Assembly: GCF_030929555.1 (NCBI RefSeq)
Contig: NZ_JAVFVT010000045.1
Coordinates: 1-64,000, forward strand
Length of the DNA stretch: 64,000 nucleotides
DNA from: Paenibacillus sp. LHD-117
Lineage (GTDB): Bacteria > Bacillota > Bacilli > Paenibacillales > Paenibacillaceae
Direction of reading: 5' to 3'
Shown piece by piece: positions 45,219 to 54,642 of the stretch (position 1 is its first letter; each line of letters opens with the position of its first letter). Both the position numbers and the translations under genes were made by a program. A model generated the notes under the pieces. The model was not told where the DNA came from and did not search any database. It was given only the letters and a program-made list of their open reading frames with translations.

Positions 45219-46886
45219 ATGACAAACTTTCAGTTTATATTGGTCGATAGTTTAGAAAAGGTACTCCCCTCCAAACAACCATCTTCCGTGCCGGATGATG
45301 CCGTATTGACGGGGCTTATTGGAGAAACGCTGTCGTTCCAGCTCGCATATCGCTGTGAGACCGAATCGTATGAAACTCCGGGCTACAAATTTCATTTGCG
45401 CGTGAAATCTTTGCTGCGAGATAAGCTTCTATACCGTAAGGTCGAGCTTGTACCTTCAGCTTTTCCTTGCTATGGGGTTTGGGATGATAATTATTTGACG
45501 ACCGAGCCTGGGCTGTTACCTGACTTATTAAAACCGTTGCAATCTACCGAATCTATTAAGGCGATACCTAACCAATGGCGTGCGATATGGGTGGATGTGA
45601 AATTGGACGCTAGCTTAATTGAGAAAGAATACAAAATTGAATTATCAACGGAAGCTCAAGATGGGACTAAGCTCTGGGAGCACTGCATTCGAATTCAACC
45701 CGTGAAACAACCATTGCCTGCACAAAGACTGCTTCATACCGAATGGTTCCATGCAGATTGTTTAGCGGATTATTACAAGGTCCCTGTCTTTAGTGAAGTG
45801 CATTGGGCAATCATCGATAATTTCATGGCTTCCGCGGCAAGCCATGGGATTAATATGCTGTTAACTCCGATGTTTACTCCACCGCTGGACACAGCGATTG
45901 GGGGCGAACGAACGACTGTTCAATTAATTGATGTGGTGAAAAATGGAGACGAGTACAAGTTTGATTTTTCGAGGTTCATTCGCTGGATTGATCTGTGCAA
46001 GAAGCATGGCATTACAAATATTGAATTGTCACACTTGTTCACTCAATGGGGGGCAGAGTATGCTCCTAAAATAATAGCTAAGGTAGACGGCGAGGACAAA
46101 CAAATATTCGGTTGGGATACTCCAGCCACGGGAGAGGCCTATCATACCTTTTTATGCCGTTTTTTGCCAGAGTTGAAGTCAATGTTGAAGCAGCAGGGGA
46201 TCTTTGAGCAAGCGTGGTTTCATATTTCGGATGAGCCTCATGATCATCAGAAAGAGACATATGCGGCGGCGAAGGATTCTATCAAGCATTTGTTAAAGGA
46301 TTGCAGAGTAATTGATGCTTTGAGCAGCTTTGACATTTATCGCGAAGGCGTCGTCGATAAGCCAATTGCCAGCATTGATAAAATTCAGCCTTTTATCGAT
46401 TCGGGCGTGAAGGAGCTTTGGGCTTATTACTGTACGGTGCAGGCGCTTGAAGTGAGTAATCGATTTATGGCTATGCCGTCAGCGCGAAATCGCATATTGG
46501 GTATATTGTTGTACTTGTATCAGATCGAAGGTTTCTTGCATTGGAGCTTTAATTTCTATAATTCACAATATTCCCTTGAACCGATTAATCCGTATATTGT
46601 AACGGATGCGGGTGAAGCGTTCCCCTCTGGCGATCCGTTTTTAGTATATCCCGCGCCTGACGGCCACGCATATGAGTCCATACGGGGGATGGTATTGAAA
46701 TCGGCATTGTATGATTTGCGTGCTTTAGAGCTGCTTGAAATGTCGATTGGCAGATCAAAAGTGGAACAGTTAATCCATGAGGGACTGTCCTATCCAATCA
46801 CATTTTCGCAATATCCACGATCATCAGAATATATTTTTCAATTGCGTGAGAAAGTCAATCGGCTTATTGAATTAAATAAATCATGA
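45219..46886 (+). CDS. Cytoplasmic GH123-like (DUF4091) protein
   Basis: The 555-residue protein has no signal peptide. A beta-rich N-terminal domain (~1-190) is followed by a TIM-barrel region with the Asp-Glu pair in WFHISDEPHDH (about residue 340), the catalytic-pair position of GH123 N-acetylgalactosaminidases. C-terminal segments EGFLHWSFNFYN and SGDPFLVYPAPDG resemble those of the GH123 part of the secreted giant enzyme. The start is ATG 45219 after GTAGGAGG. It shares a promoter element with the importer at 50.5 kb, so it probably trims oligosaccharides brought in by that importer. The bond specificity is not proven. Confidence 0.75.
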   Translation: MTNFQFILVDSLEKVLPSKQPSSVPDDAVLTGLIGETLSFQLAYRCETESYETPGYKFHLRVKSLLRDKLLYRKVELVPSAFPCYGVWDDNYLTTEPGLLPDLLKPLQSTESIKAIPNQWRAIWVDVKLDASLIEKEYKIELSTEAQDGTKLWEHCIRIQPVKQPLPAQRLLHTEWFHADCLADYYKVPVFSEVHWAIIDNFMASAASHGINMLLTPMFTPPLDTAIGGERTTVQLIDVVKNGDEYKFDFSRFIRWIDLCKKHGITNIELSHLFTQWGAEYAPKIIAKVDGEDKQIFGWDTPATGEAYHTFLCRFLPELKSMLKQQGIFEQAWFHISDEPHDHQKETYAAAKDSIKHLLKDCRVIDALSSFDIYREGVVDKPIASIDKIQPFIDSGVKELWAYYCTVQALEVSNRFMAMPSARNRILGILLYLYQIEGFLHWSFNFYNSQYSLEPINPYIVTDAGEAFPSGDPFLVYPAPDGHAYESIRGMVLKSALYDLRALELLEMSIGRSKVEQLIHEGLSYPITFSQYPRSSEYIFQLREKVNRLIELNKS

Positions 46887-46909
46887 AGGGCATATATTCA
46901 TGAATAATA

Positions 46910-46955
46910 GGCAGCGGAATTGATGGGGTATGCTAATGGCCTAGATTCCGCTGCC
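46910..46955. terminator. Hairpin between convergent GH123-like and YesM genes
   Basis: GGCAGCGGAAT pairs with ATTCCGCTGCC across a 24-base loop. It can serve both directions. Confidence 0.6.
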
Positions 46956-46971
46956 CATAATGGGATGCTGG

Positions 46972-48780
46972 TTAACTGTCATCTAACACATCGTTACGGA
47001 GTACATCCTCCGCTGATATAAGAATATCTACGCTCGTTCCCCTGCCTTCCATGCTATTGTAAGTCAACCCATAGTTTTTTCCAAAGTAATGCCGAATGCG
47101 CATATCAACGTTTCTGCTGCCATAGGAGTCATCACTTACACCAGGCTTAGTGAAGTGATCATTGAGCTTTGCGAGTTGATCTTCGTCCATGCCTATACCG
47201 TTATCGCTTACCGTGATCAAGATATCATTTCCTGCCCATGCCGCAGTGATTTCAATCTTACCTTTTCGGCTCTCGCGCCCCAGGATACCGTGAGCAATGG
47301 CGTTCTCCACTAACGGCTGCAGCGTTATTTTCGGGATCAAATAGGTGTACATATCCTCAGGCACCCTGATATGAAACTCGATTTCATAATCATAACGGAT
47401 ATTTTGGATTTGCACATAAAATGTAACGTGATCCAATTCTTCCTTCAGGGTAATGATGTCTCTTCCGTTGCTAAGACTGACTCTGTAAAAACGGGACAGG
47501 GTCTTTACGACGTTCTTGATCTCATTATTCATACCCCGAGTAGCCATCCAGTTAATCAGATCCAACGTATTGTATAGAAAGTGTGGATTGATTTGTGATT
47601 GCAGCGCTTTCAGCTCCGCGCTTTTCCGCTCCTGGCCAAGCCGAAACTGTTGTTCGTTCATGGCAGATATCTTTTTGATCATGAAGTTATAAGTTCGGAT
47701 TAACTCGCCCACCTCGTCCCTGCCATCGATGGGGGACAAAGGGAGCATGTTGCCGATCTCCACCTCTCGAATACGGCTAGTCAGCCTTGATATGCGGCGA
47801 GTAATGGATATTGCAAGAAGGTAGGCCACCAAATAAGCTGCAGCCGCGATAGCAAACAACAAAAGGTACAGTTGGTTGCGCAGTTGAAACCCTTGTTTAA
47901 CAACTTCATCAAGCGGAATGACAGTAACCATACTCCATTGCGAGGATGGAACAGGGCGAGTAAAATAGTAATTTTCGCCCGAAGTAAAAATATTCGTTTC
48001 ATCGCGCAGGTGGACATCGGCCAGCGGTTGAACAAGGTCAGCAGGGACTGAGTCAGAAGCTAGAATAACGCCTAATGTTGAGTCGTGAAGAAAGGTTACG
48101 CTATTCTTAACGACATTTGCTTTATTTAAGATCATTCTTAGTTTTTCCTTCTCTACATCAACTCTTAGGTGGCCAATGGGCGACTGATAATCGTTAGGAT
48201 CCATAATATTCCTGGCAACTGAGATGAAAGATGCATCATCGGTCGGTGAGTATCCGGCAAGAGTGTCGGCAGTGCACCACATATATTTTTGCTTTTCCAT
48301 TTTCAACCGTTGAAAGCAGGAGCTATTATCCGCAAGACTAATGGGCAGGAAGTTCTCCATCTCATTGGCGAATAAAAATGTTTCCGGAACGTACATGACA
48401 GTGCCGGCAATATCAAGATTATCGCGAACCGAAATCAGTAGCCGCTTGAGCTCGTCGTATTCCTGAAGCTCTTTGTTAATATTATGATTCGTTTTCAGCT
48501 CTAGTATGGAGCTGGATACAGCAGGATTAGTGAGCAGTATGTCGGTTGTTTTGGCAATGCGCTCCACGCGATAACTGAAATAGGAGTAGGTTTGATCAAA
48601 GCCTTGTTCCGCCGAGTAGGTAATCTGATCGACGATTAGGTCCGCTATTTTGTCTGAAGCAACATATTGGAATATTCCGAGTGGAAGTATAATCAGGGCC
48701 AAATAAGTAAGCAAAATCTTGTGTTTCAATTTGGTATTGTACAACCAGCCTTTATAAATTTGAATGAAGTATGATCTCAT
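46972..48780 (-). CDS. YesM-type sensor histidine kinase
   Basis: This 602-residue kinase has a first membrane helix (~22-42), an extracytoplasmic sensor to about 300, a second helix (~305-330) and a HAMP domain. LQSQINPHFLYNTL with H400 and a HATPase domain (DNGIGMDEDQ) follow. It overlaps the upstream regulator gene by four bases (ATGA), so the two are co-translated. It lies between the GH123-like gene and the importer that share the promoter element. Confidence 0.92.
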   Translation of the reverse strand: MRSYFIQIYKGWLYNTKLKHKILLTYLALIILPLGIFQYVASDKIADLIVDQITYSAEQGFDQTYSYFSYRVERIAKTTDILLTNPAVSSSILELKTNHNINKELQEYDELKRLLISVRDNLDIAGTVMYVPETFLFANEMENFLPISLADNSSCFQRLKMEKQKYMWCTADTLAGYSPTDDASFISVARNIMDPNDYQSPIGHLRVDVEKEKLRMILNKANVVKNSVTFLHDSTLGVILASDSVPADLVQPLADVHLRDETNIFTSGENYYFTRPVPSSQWSMVTVIPLDEVVKQGFQLRNQLYLLLFAIAAAAYLVAYLLAISITRRISRLTSRIREVEIGNMLPLSPIDGRDEVGELIRTYNFMIKKISAMNEQQFRLGQERKSAELKALQSQINPHFLYNTLDLINWMATRGMNNEIKNVVKTLSRFYRVSLSNGRDIITLKEELDHVTFYVQIQNIRYDYEIEFHIRVPEDMYTYLIPKITLQPLVENAIAHGILGRESRKGKIEITAAWAGNDILITVSDNGIGMDEDQLAKLNDHFTKPGVSDDSYGSRNVDMRIRHYFGKNYGLTYNSMEGRGTSVDILISAEDVLRNDVLDDS

Positions 48781-50330
48781 GGCCGATACCGATTCCTATA
48801 TTCGGAGGGGGTCATTCCTGCATGTTTTCGAAACACCTTTGCGAAGTACTCCCCGTCTTTGAACCCCATTCGAGAAGCGACAACACTCATTTTCATCCAA
48901 TCCTCCATTAACAGCTGCTTGGCCTTTTCCACTCGGTATTCCATTAAATACTGCTTGACGGTTTTGCCCGTACTCTTCCTAAACACCGCAATCAAATGAG
49001 AGTTTGTCATTTGCATATATTCGCTTAAGTCTCCTACAGATAAGCTTTCTCTCGCGTAATGCTCATGGATGTATCTCATGACCCGCGATGCCGTAGTGTT
49101 CTTGCTTCGTTCGGTGACCTCCTCCTGCAGCTGTCTTAGCTTAGACTTGACCGCTGCAAGCACATCGTCAATAAAATGGCATCCGAGAATAAACTCCAAG
49201 GGGGAATCTCCATTTTGCAGCGTGAATAGCCGGATGCCGCGGGATTCTGCGAAGGCCTCCAATTCGATGGCAATCCTACGGTACAAATCCTTGGTCGCGT
49301 TCACGAGTTCCATCGGACATTTCCTTATCGTGTCGGTCAGATGTTGAACGTGCGAGTCGATCTCGTCGAACTGTTCCAGCTTAAGGGCGGCTTTTAGATT
49401 GTCCATGAACAGTCGCTTTTGTTCTTCCGAAAAGTTTCGCAAGGGTGTGTTATCGGTTACTACCGCGCAAGGAGGAAGATAGAATGCCTCTTGAATCCTT
49501 ACAACGGCATTAATGTAGGATTGTTTGAATGAATGGATATCATTGACGATATCTCCGGCAGCGACTGCGAATCTTGGAAATTGTGTACTTAGAGCGGAAG
49601 CCAGCTCCTGGCACATCGTTCTAAGAGAAGGCTTATCCAGATGGAAGGCAGCCCTAGGTATGAGATGAAGAACATAATGCATGCTGTCCTTGGGAGCAAG
49701 AAGAAAGGGACATGCAAATCGGTGTGCAGCTGTTGTCATGATGGTCATGGCTTGGTCATTATCTGCTATTGGGTCAACGATTTTGACAAGTACGGTCGCT
49801 CCTACGACAGGGGAGGGCAGGTTGAAGCCCGTCCAATCCAATTGTTTGCGGAGTTGATGCTCATCGATCGACTCACCGATCAAATTAAGTGTAGCTTGCT
49901 GACGAACAAGCGATGAGTTGGCCCTGGCAAAGGCTTCGTTCTCATTAATAAGCTGGTCATCCATCCGTTCCTGTATGGCTTGTTTTACCGCGTCCTCTAG
50001 CTCTTCTGCATCAATTGGCTTTTCCACATACTGCACGGCTTTCAGAGAGATAGCCGCTTTAAGATATTCCTTGTCCGCGTAGCCGCTTATAAAGATTACC
50101 TTGCAGCCAGGGTTTATCCGGCGCAGTTCGGTTGCCAGCTTAATACCGTCCATTCGTGGCATACGTACATCCGTGAGCAGGATATCGGGCTTGAATGTAT
50201 TCATAATAGATAAAGCACCCAGTCCGTCGACCGCTTCTCTAATTTCGAATATGCCAAGGTTTTTCCAATTTATTGCATCACGCAATCCTTCGCGGGTCAA
50301 TCTTTCATCATCAACAATTAGCAACCTCAC
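48777..50330 (-). CDS. YesN-type AraC-family response regulator
   Basis: The 517-residue regulator has a receiver with phospho-acceptor Asp in LLTDVRMPRMDG and Lys in YVEKPID. A middle region follows, then a C-terminal AraC-type DNA-binding domain (YMQMTNSHLIAVFRKSTG, MSVVASRMGFKDGEYFAKVF). It is divergent from the permease at 50517. It is the natural candidate to bind the 18-bp boxes at 45054 and 50407. Confidence 0.92.
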   Translation of the reverse strand: MRLLIVDDERLTREGLRDAINWKNLGIFEIREAVDGLGALSIMNTFKPDILLTDVRMPRMDGIKLATELRRINPGCKVIFISGYADKEYLKAAISLKAVQYVEKPIDAEELEDAVKQAIQERMDDQLINENEAFARANSSLVRQQATLNLIGESIDEHQLRKQLDWTGFNLPSPVVGATVLVKIVDPIADNDQAMTIMTTAAHRFACPFLLAPKDSMHYVLHLIPRAAFHLDKPSLRTMCQELASALSTQFPRFAVAAGDIVNDIHSFKQSYINAVVRIQEAFYLPPCAVVTDNTPLRNFSEEQKRLFMDNLKAALKLEQFDEIDSHVQHLTDTIRKCPMELVNATKDLYRRIAIELEAFAESRGIRLFTLQNGDSPLEFILGCHFIDDVLAAVKSKLRQLQEEVTERSKNTTASRVMRYIHEHYARESLSVGDLSEYMQMTNSHLIAVFRKSTGKTVKQYLMEYRVEKAKQLLMEDWMKMSVVASRMGFKDGEYFAKVFRKHAGMTPSEYRNRYRP

Positions 50331-50406
50331 AATTCATCCCCCTCTTCTTCAAGCTTACCTGCATCCTTAGCTTAAGGCTATGACTTTTTTGCAGGATCGA
50401 TATAAG

Positions 50407-50466
50407 TTACAGAAAACCGATATTTGCATGGGTTCAATATGGATAGGCATGCTGTTAAATTATAGA
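50407..50466 (+). promoter_or_regulatory. Activator box and promoter of the importer operon (copy B)
   Basis: TTACAGAAAACCGATATT at 50407-50424 is followed, at exactly copy A's spacing, by -35 TTCAAT (50433-50438), 17 bp including CTGTTA, and -10 TAAATT or TATAGA (50456-50466). The implied transcript would start near 50470, which argues against the ATG at 50475 as the gene start. Confidence 0.6.
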
Positions 50467-50516
50467 TAGATAGAATGAAGTTCAGTTCTCAAATTAGTGA
50501 AGGAAGGGATTGTATA

Positions 50517-51434
50517 TTGAAGCGGGGGATATTCTCTTATATGGCAAGTCGCAAAACGCTGCTTCTCATGCTAGCGCCAGCAGTCATTTACTTTTTTATT
50601 TTCGCCTATTTACCGATGGCGGGAGTCGTCTTGGCATTCAAGCAGTTCCGCTACGATTTGGGCATCTTCAATTCGCCATGGGTAGGATTTGATAATTTTC
50701 GGTTTTTCTTTTTAACTGGTGATGCCTTTCGTGTCACGATGAATACGCTTGGCTATAATACTGTTTTTATAATTGTCAATAATATTCTTCAAATTATTGT
50801 TGCGATTCTGCTTGCAGAGATTGGGAAAAAATGGTTTAGAAAGATATCACAAACTGTTTTGCTGCTGCCCTATTTTTTATCATGGGTTGTAGTAGGAGCC
50901 ATTGCATACAATCTTTTTAGCTTTGAGTACGGTCTAATTAACAGCTTGCTAAGATCGCTAAATCTAGAGCCGCTAGATATTTATACAACACCAGAATATT
51001 GGAAGTATATTTTGGTAATTACTTCGGCGTGGAAGACAGTAGGGTACGGGGCTGTGTTCTACATGGCCGCGATCATGAACGTAGATCGTGAATCATACGA
51101 TGCGGCGGAGATCGACGGAGCCAACATATTTCAGCGAATCTTCCATATTACTCTTCCGGCTATCAGGCCGACGATCATTGTTTTGGTGCTGTTGTCTATA
51201 GGCACGATTTTCCGTGGAGATTTTGGTCTGTTCTACCAACTAGTCGGAGGCAATGGTCTGCTCTATCAGGCCACTGATGTTATAGATACTTATACGTATC
51301 GCTCACTTATGGTCGATAATGAGATCGGCATGTCAGCGGCAATAGGCTTTTATCAATCGGTACTCTGCTTTGTTACGATTCTTGCTGCAAACTATTTGGT
51401 ACGACGTGTCGACAAAGACAACGCACTATTCTAG
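50517..51434 (+). CDS. LplB-type sugar ABC transporter permease
   Basis: The LplB-group permease has ASRKTLLLMLAPAVIYFFIF as its first helix and EAA loop DAAEIDGANIFQRIF near residue 205. I chose TTG 50517 because GAAGGAAGGG lies 9-15 bases upstream and the ATG at 50475 lies almost at the predicted transcript start. It heads the permease-permease-binding protein operon divergent from YesN. Confidence 0.82.
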   Translation: MKRGIFSYMASRKTLLLMLAPAVIYFFIFAYLPMAGVVLAFKQFRYDLGIFNSPWVGFDNFRFFFLTGDAFRVTMNTLGYNTVFIIVNNILQIIVAILLAEIGKKWFRKISQTVLLLPYFLSWVVVGAIAYNLFSFEYGLINSLLRSLNLEPLDIYTTPEYWKYILVITSAWKTVGYGAVFYMAAIMNVDRESYDAAEIDGANIFQRIFHITLPAIRPTIIVLVLLSIGTIFRGDFGLFYQLVGGNGLLYQATDVIDTYTYRSLMVDNEIGMSAAIGFYQSVLCFVTILAANYLVRRVDKDNALF

Positions 51435-51460
51435 GCGATTAGGAAGAGAGAGGTGCATGC

Positions 51461-52360
51461 ATGAGTAAAACTGCTGGAGCGAAAATGGCAAGAGACCGCA
51501 TATTCCTCCAAATTATTGGCTACTGTTTCGTTACGTTGGTTGTATTATTTTGCTTGATTCCCTTTGTATTAGTTATTAGCGGATCTTTTACGAGCGAATC
51601 GGACATTTTGACGAATGGATTCCGGCTCTGGCCAAGTTCCTTGGATTTTAGCGCCTACGAATATGTGTTCAAAGAGCCGGACGTGTTATTTCGATCTTAT
51701 GCGCTGACCATATCGCTTACCGTGGTAGGTACGTTGTTTGGTTTATTAACTTCTGCGATGGCTGCCTATGTTCTTCAAAGGTCGGATTTTAAGTGGGGTT
51801 ACGGGTTCTCGTTTTACTTTTACTTTACGACCCTCTTTCAAGGGGGGCTGGTTCCCTGGTATATTCTCATGGTGAATTATCTACAAGTTAAGGATACCTA
51901 TTGGGCTCTGTTGCTGCCTCCAATGTTGAACGTCTTTTATATCATCATATTAAGGACTCTCATGCGCAGCATACCGGAGGCGATTACCGAATCAGCCAAG
52001 ATTGATGGAGCGGGCGACTTAACAATCTTCGTTCGTCTCATTCTTCCTCTTGCTAAACCGGGTCTAGCGACGATTGGGCTATTTACAGCATTAGGGTATT
52101 GGAACGACTGGTTTAACTCGCTGCTCTATGTATCGAATGAGCATTTGTATACCCTTCAGTATTTGCTTTATAAATCTTTAGGAAATCTTGAAGGAGTAAG
52201 AAGAATTATGGCTCAGACGGGAATCTCAGTAGGGCAGCTGCCGGGCGAGAATCTCAAGATGGCGTTAGCTATAGTGGCTACAGGGCCGATTGTCTTGTTG
52301 TATCCATTCGTTCAGAAATATTTCGTACAAGGCATGACAGTTGGCTCGGTCAAAGGATAA
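51461..52360 (+). CDS. YtcP-type sugar ABC transporter permease
   Basis: This 299-residue permease has six membrane segments, EAA loop ESAKIDGAGDLTIFV near residue 180, and the C-terminal FVQGMTVGSVKG of its group. AGAGAGG precedes the ATG. It pairs with the LplB-type permease; an ATPase must come from elsewhere. Confidence 0.9.
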   Translation: MSKTAGAKMARDRIFLQIIGYCFVTLVVLFCLIPFVLVISGSFTSESDILTNGFRLWPSSLDFSAYEYVFKEPDVLFRSYALTISLTVVGTLFGLLTSAMAAYVLQRSDFKWGYGFSFYFYFTTLFQGGLVPWYILMVNYLQVKDTYWALLLPPMLNVFYIIILRTLMRSIPEAITESAKIDGAGDLTIFVRLILPLAKPGLATIGLFTALGYWNDWFNSLLYVSNEHLYTLQYLLYKSLGNLEGVRRIMAQTGISVGQLPGENLKMALAIVATGPIVLLYPFVQKYFVQGMTVGSVKG

Positions 52361-52413
52361 TCACGGCTCGTCCGGTTATCAAATATATAATAATGATAAA
52401 GGGAGGAAGAAAA

Positions 52414-53982
52414 ATGTTTGCAGGAAAAAGAAAAAGCTTCAAGACCTGGGGTATTCTTGTTTTTCTCGTATTAGCGCTTGTTCTAAGCGGCTGTGGAAAA
52501 AATGCCGGGCCGGAACCATCTAATTCAAATGAGTCTACAAACAACACAAACAGCACAGGTCAAGATTCTGCAGATGGTTCAAAACTAGATACGAGCAAGG
52601 AAATAACCCTGAAGATGGTGTTGCTTGGCGCAAAGCCTGCCGATTTCGATGAGGTATATGGCGAAGTGAACAAGCGATTGAAAGAAAAGGTGAATGCTAC
52701 CTTGGATGTAAGTTTTATCGATTGGGGAGACGTAGAGCAAAAGTACCCATTGCTGTTTGCGGCAAACGAAGATGTGGATCTGGTGTTCTCTGCTAATTGG
52801 AACAAATACACCCAAATAGCGACCAAAAACGGATATATGGAAATTACGGAAAATTTGCTGAAAGAATATGCGCCAATAACCTGGGAACAACAACCAGAGG
52901 CTGCTTGGGAGCAGGCACGAGTCAATGGCAAGGTATACATGGTGCCACAGAACGGCTTCGAATATTCACAAAAGTTGATTGCGATCCGCGGCGACTTGAG
53001 AGAGAAGCATGGTATTCCAGAAGTTAAGACACTGGATGATTACCAAAACTACCTAAAAGTAATTGCAGAAAAGGAGAAATCGATCATTCCAAGTCTTGGT
53101 CCAGGGGAAGGATCCTGGCTGGAGTTCGTCCAACCGAATGAATTTGCTGATGCTATGTACCCGCTGCCGATAGGCTATAAAATGAATGATGCAACAGGCA
53201 AGGTGTTCAGCTACATGGACACTCCCGAATATACGGAGTATATCGAAAAGATGTACACAGCAGCACAGGCCGGAGCTTGGCAAAGAGATGCGATTGTAAG
53301 CAAAATGGATAAGCAGCAGGCGTTTAAAGATGGGAAGCTTGCTGCGATTGATTGGAATCTCGGCACGCTGCTTGGGGCAAAAGCGTCCATCAAGAGTTCA
53401 AATCCGGAATGGAAGATCGAGATTATCGATATCAGTAATGGAAAGAAAAGGTACAGTGTTCCTTTCACCGCCAATGGAATGTCCATTAGCGCTTCAAGCA
53501 AAAATCCCGAACGCGCATTGATGGTGCTGGATCTTCTTCGTTACGACAAAGAAATACATGATTTGACCTTCTACGGAATTGAAGGGAAGCATTATGAAGC
53601 GATCGGCGATGATCAATTCAAGTCATTGCCTGCTTCTGAGGGCTTCCCGCCTGCCGGAGTTTGTCCTTGGGGATGGGTATCAGATAATGAACGGCAAAAT
53701 GAAGAAACAGCAGAAGAATTTTTCCAAACCATTGAAGAGTTCAAGAAAGTTACTGTGAATCACCCATTGGAAACTTTCGTATTCGATGACTCTAATGTGA
53801 AGAATGAGATCGCAGCGATAAACAACGCGATGGACACATTTGGTAAACCGCTGAAGTACGGTATGGCGGAGCCTGGAGACACAGAGCGAGGGGTAGCCGT
53901 ATTCCAAGAGAAACTGAAAAGCGCAGGCATCGATAAGGTCATCCAGGAGATGCAAAAGCAAGTTGACGAGTTTCTGAAATAG
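52414..53982 (+). CDS. LplA-type sugar-binding lipoprotein
   Basis: The 522-residue lipoprotein has signal peptide and lipobox LSGC (Cys about residue 26), an Asn/Ser-rich linker, then an LplA/YtcQ-type binding fold. The start is ATG 52414 after GGGAGGAAG; the frame opens seven codons earlier without an RBS. It is the last gene of the importer operon. The ligand may be a GalNAc-containing oligosaccharide if the coupling to the GH123-like gene holds. Confidence 0.88.
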   Translation: MFAGKRKSFKTWGILVFLVLALVLSGCGKNAGPEPSNSNESTNNTNSTGQDSADGSKLDTSKEITLKMVLLGAKPADFDEVYGEVNKRLKEKVNATLDVSFIDWGDVEQKYPLLFAANEDVDLVFSANWNKYTQIATKNGYMEITENLLKEYAPITWEQQPEAAWEQARVNGKVYMVPQNGFEYSQKLIAIRGDLREKHGIPEVKTLDDYQNYLKVIAEKEKSIIPSLGPGEGSWLEFVQPNEFADAMYPLPIGYKMNDATGKVFSYMDTPEYTEYIEKMYTAAQAGAWQRDAIVSKMDKQQAFKDGKLAAIDWNLGTLLGAKASIKSSNPEWKIEIIDISNGKKRYSVPFTANGMSISASSKNPERALMVLDLLRYDKEIHDLTFYGIEGKHYEAIGDDQFKSLPASEGFPPAGVCPWGWVSDNERQNEETAEEFFQTIEEFKKVTVNHPLETFVFDDSNVKNEIAAINNAMDTFGKPLKYGMAEPGDTERGVAVFQEKLKSAGIDKVIQEMQKQVDEFLK

Positions 53983-53996
53983 GAATCGCCAGAGTT

Positions 53997-54046
53997 AGTA
54001 AGAGGGGCTGTCTCAAAAGTCATTTTAATGACGTGAGCGCCCCTTC
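53997..54046. repeat. Compound hairpin resembling an IS end or terminator
   Basis: GGGGCTGTCTCAAAAGTCATT at 54002 pairs in blocks with AATGAC, GAG and GCCCC ending near 54043. GAGGGGCTGTCTCAAAAGTC looks like terminal sequences of some insertion sequences, but no transposase gene is attached. It may simply end the importer operon. Confidence 0.4.
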
Positions 54047-54179
54047 ATTCTTTTAGCTCACTGCCTAGGATAGACTGTGCAAGTAATATTCTTCCGATCG
54101 CTGCCCGCGCCCAGATTCGCAGCAGAGGCATAATGGGTTTCAGGCCGGATGATCCGGCGAGATACAGCAGAGGGGGCGG

Positions 54180-54484
54180 GAGACTGACGCCCAGAAGATT
54201 GCGCGGCTGAACGGCATCTATCCGACGCAAGAGGTCATCTTTGCTACCGGCAAGCTGTCTCAGACGGATCAGGTTCATACGATCGCCATAACCGTGCTTA
54301 ACCTATATAATTCGGAGATTACAAAGAGCTGAAGGGTTTCGAGTTGGACTACTATGAAGTGCTCGGAAACGCCGTTACAGACATCGGCCAAACAGCCTGC
54401 CGTATGCTGGACCTCCCGTCTGTCCGATCAGCGTCGTTCGGGGAAACCGTTGTATTATCGGTGAGCGCCGCTTCCGTAGCCTGA
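54180..54484 (+). pseudogene. Remnant of a secreted enzyme's carbohydrate-binding-like module
   Basis: One frame reads YPTQEVIFATGKLSQTDQVH and TIAITVLNLYNSE, and a shifted frame continues ELKGFELDYYEVLG before decaying. The pattern (V-I-F-x-x-x-x-L-S ... H-T-I-x-I-x-V ... F-E-L-D-Y-Y-E-V) is that of the beta-sandwich modules at the N-terminus of the giant enzyme and similar glycosidases. There is no start, a frameshift near 54320, and no catalytic part. The rest of 53983-54642 shows no other gene. Confidence 0.45.
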
Positions 54485-54534
54485 TTCATGTCCGTACACT
54501 GTAAACACCCTTCATTTCGACGGATATGATTAGA

Positions 54535-54575
54535 AAAGGCTGAAGTATGCATAAAGTGTGTGTACTTCAGCCTTT
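54535..54575. terminator. Strong hairpin downstream of the third YesN gene
   Basis: AAAGGCTGAAGTA pairs perfectly with TACTTCAGCCTTT. On the minus strand it lies about 70 bp after the YesN stop. Confidence 0.75.
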
Positions 54576-54642
54576 ACCCTTTTGTTCTGATGAGATGATT
54601 CCAAAAGTGGTTGGATCCTACTGGCGCTGTCATTTAAAATAA

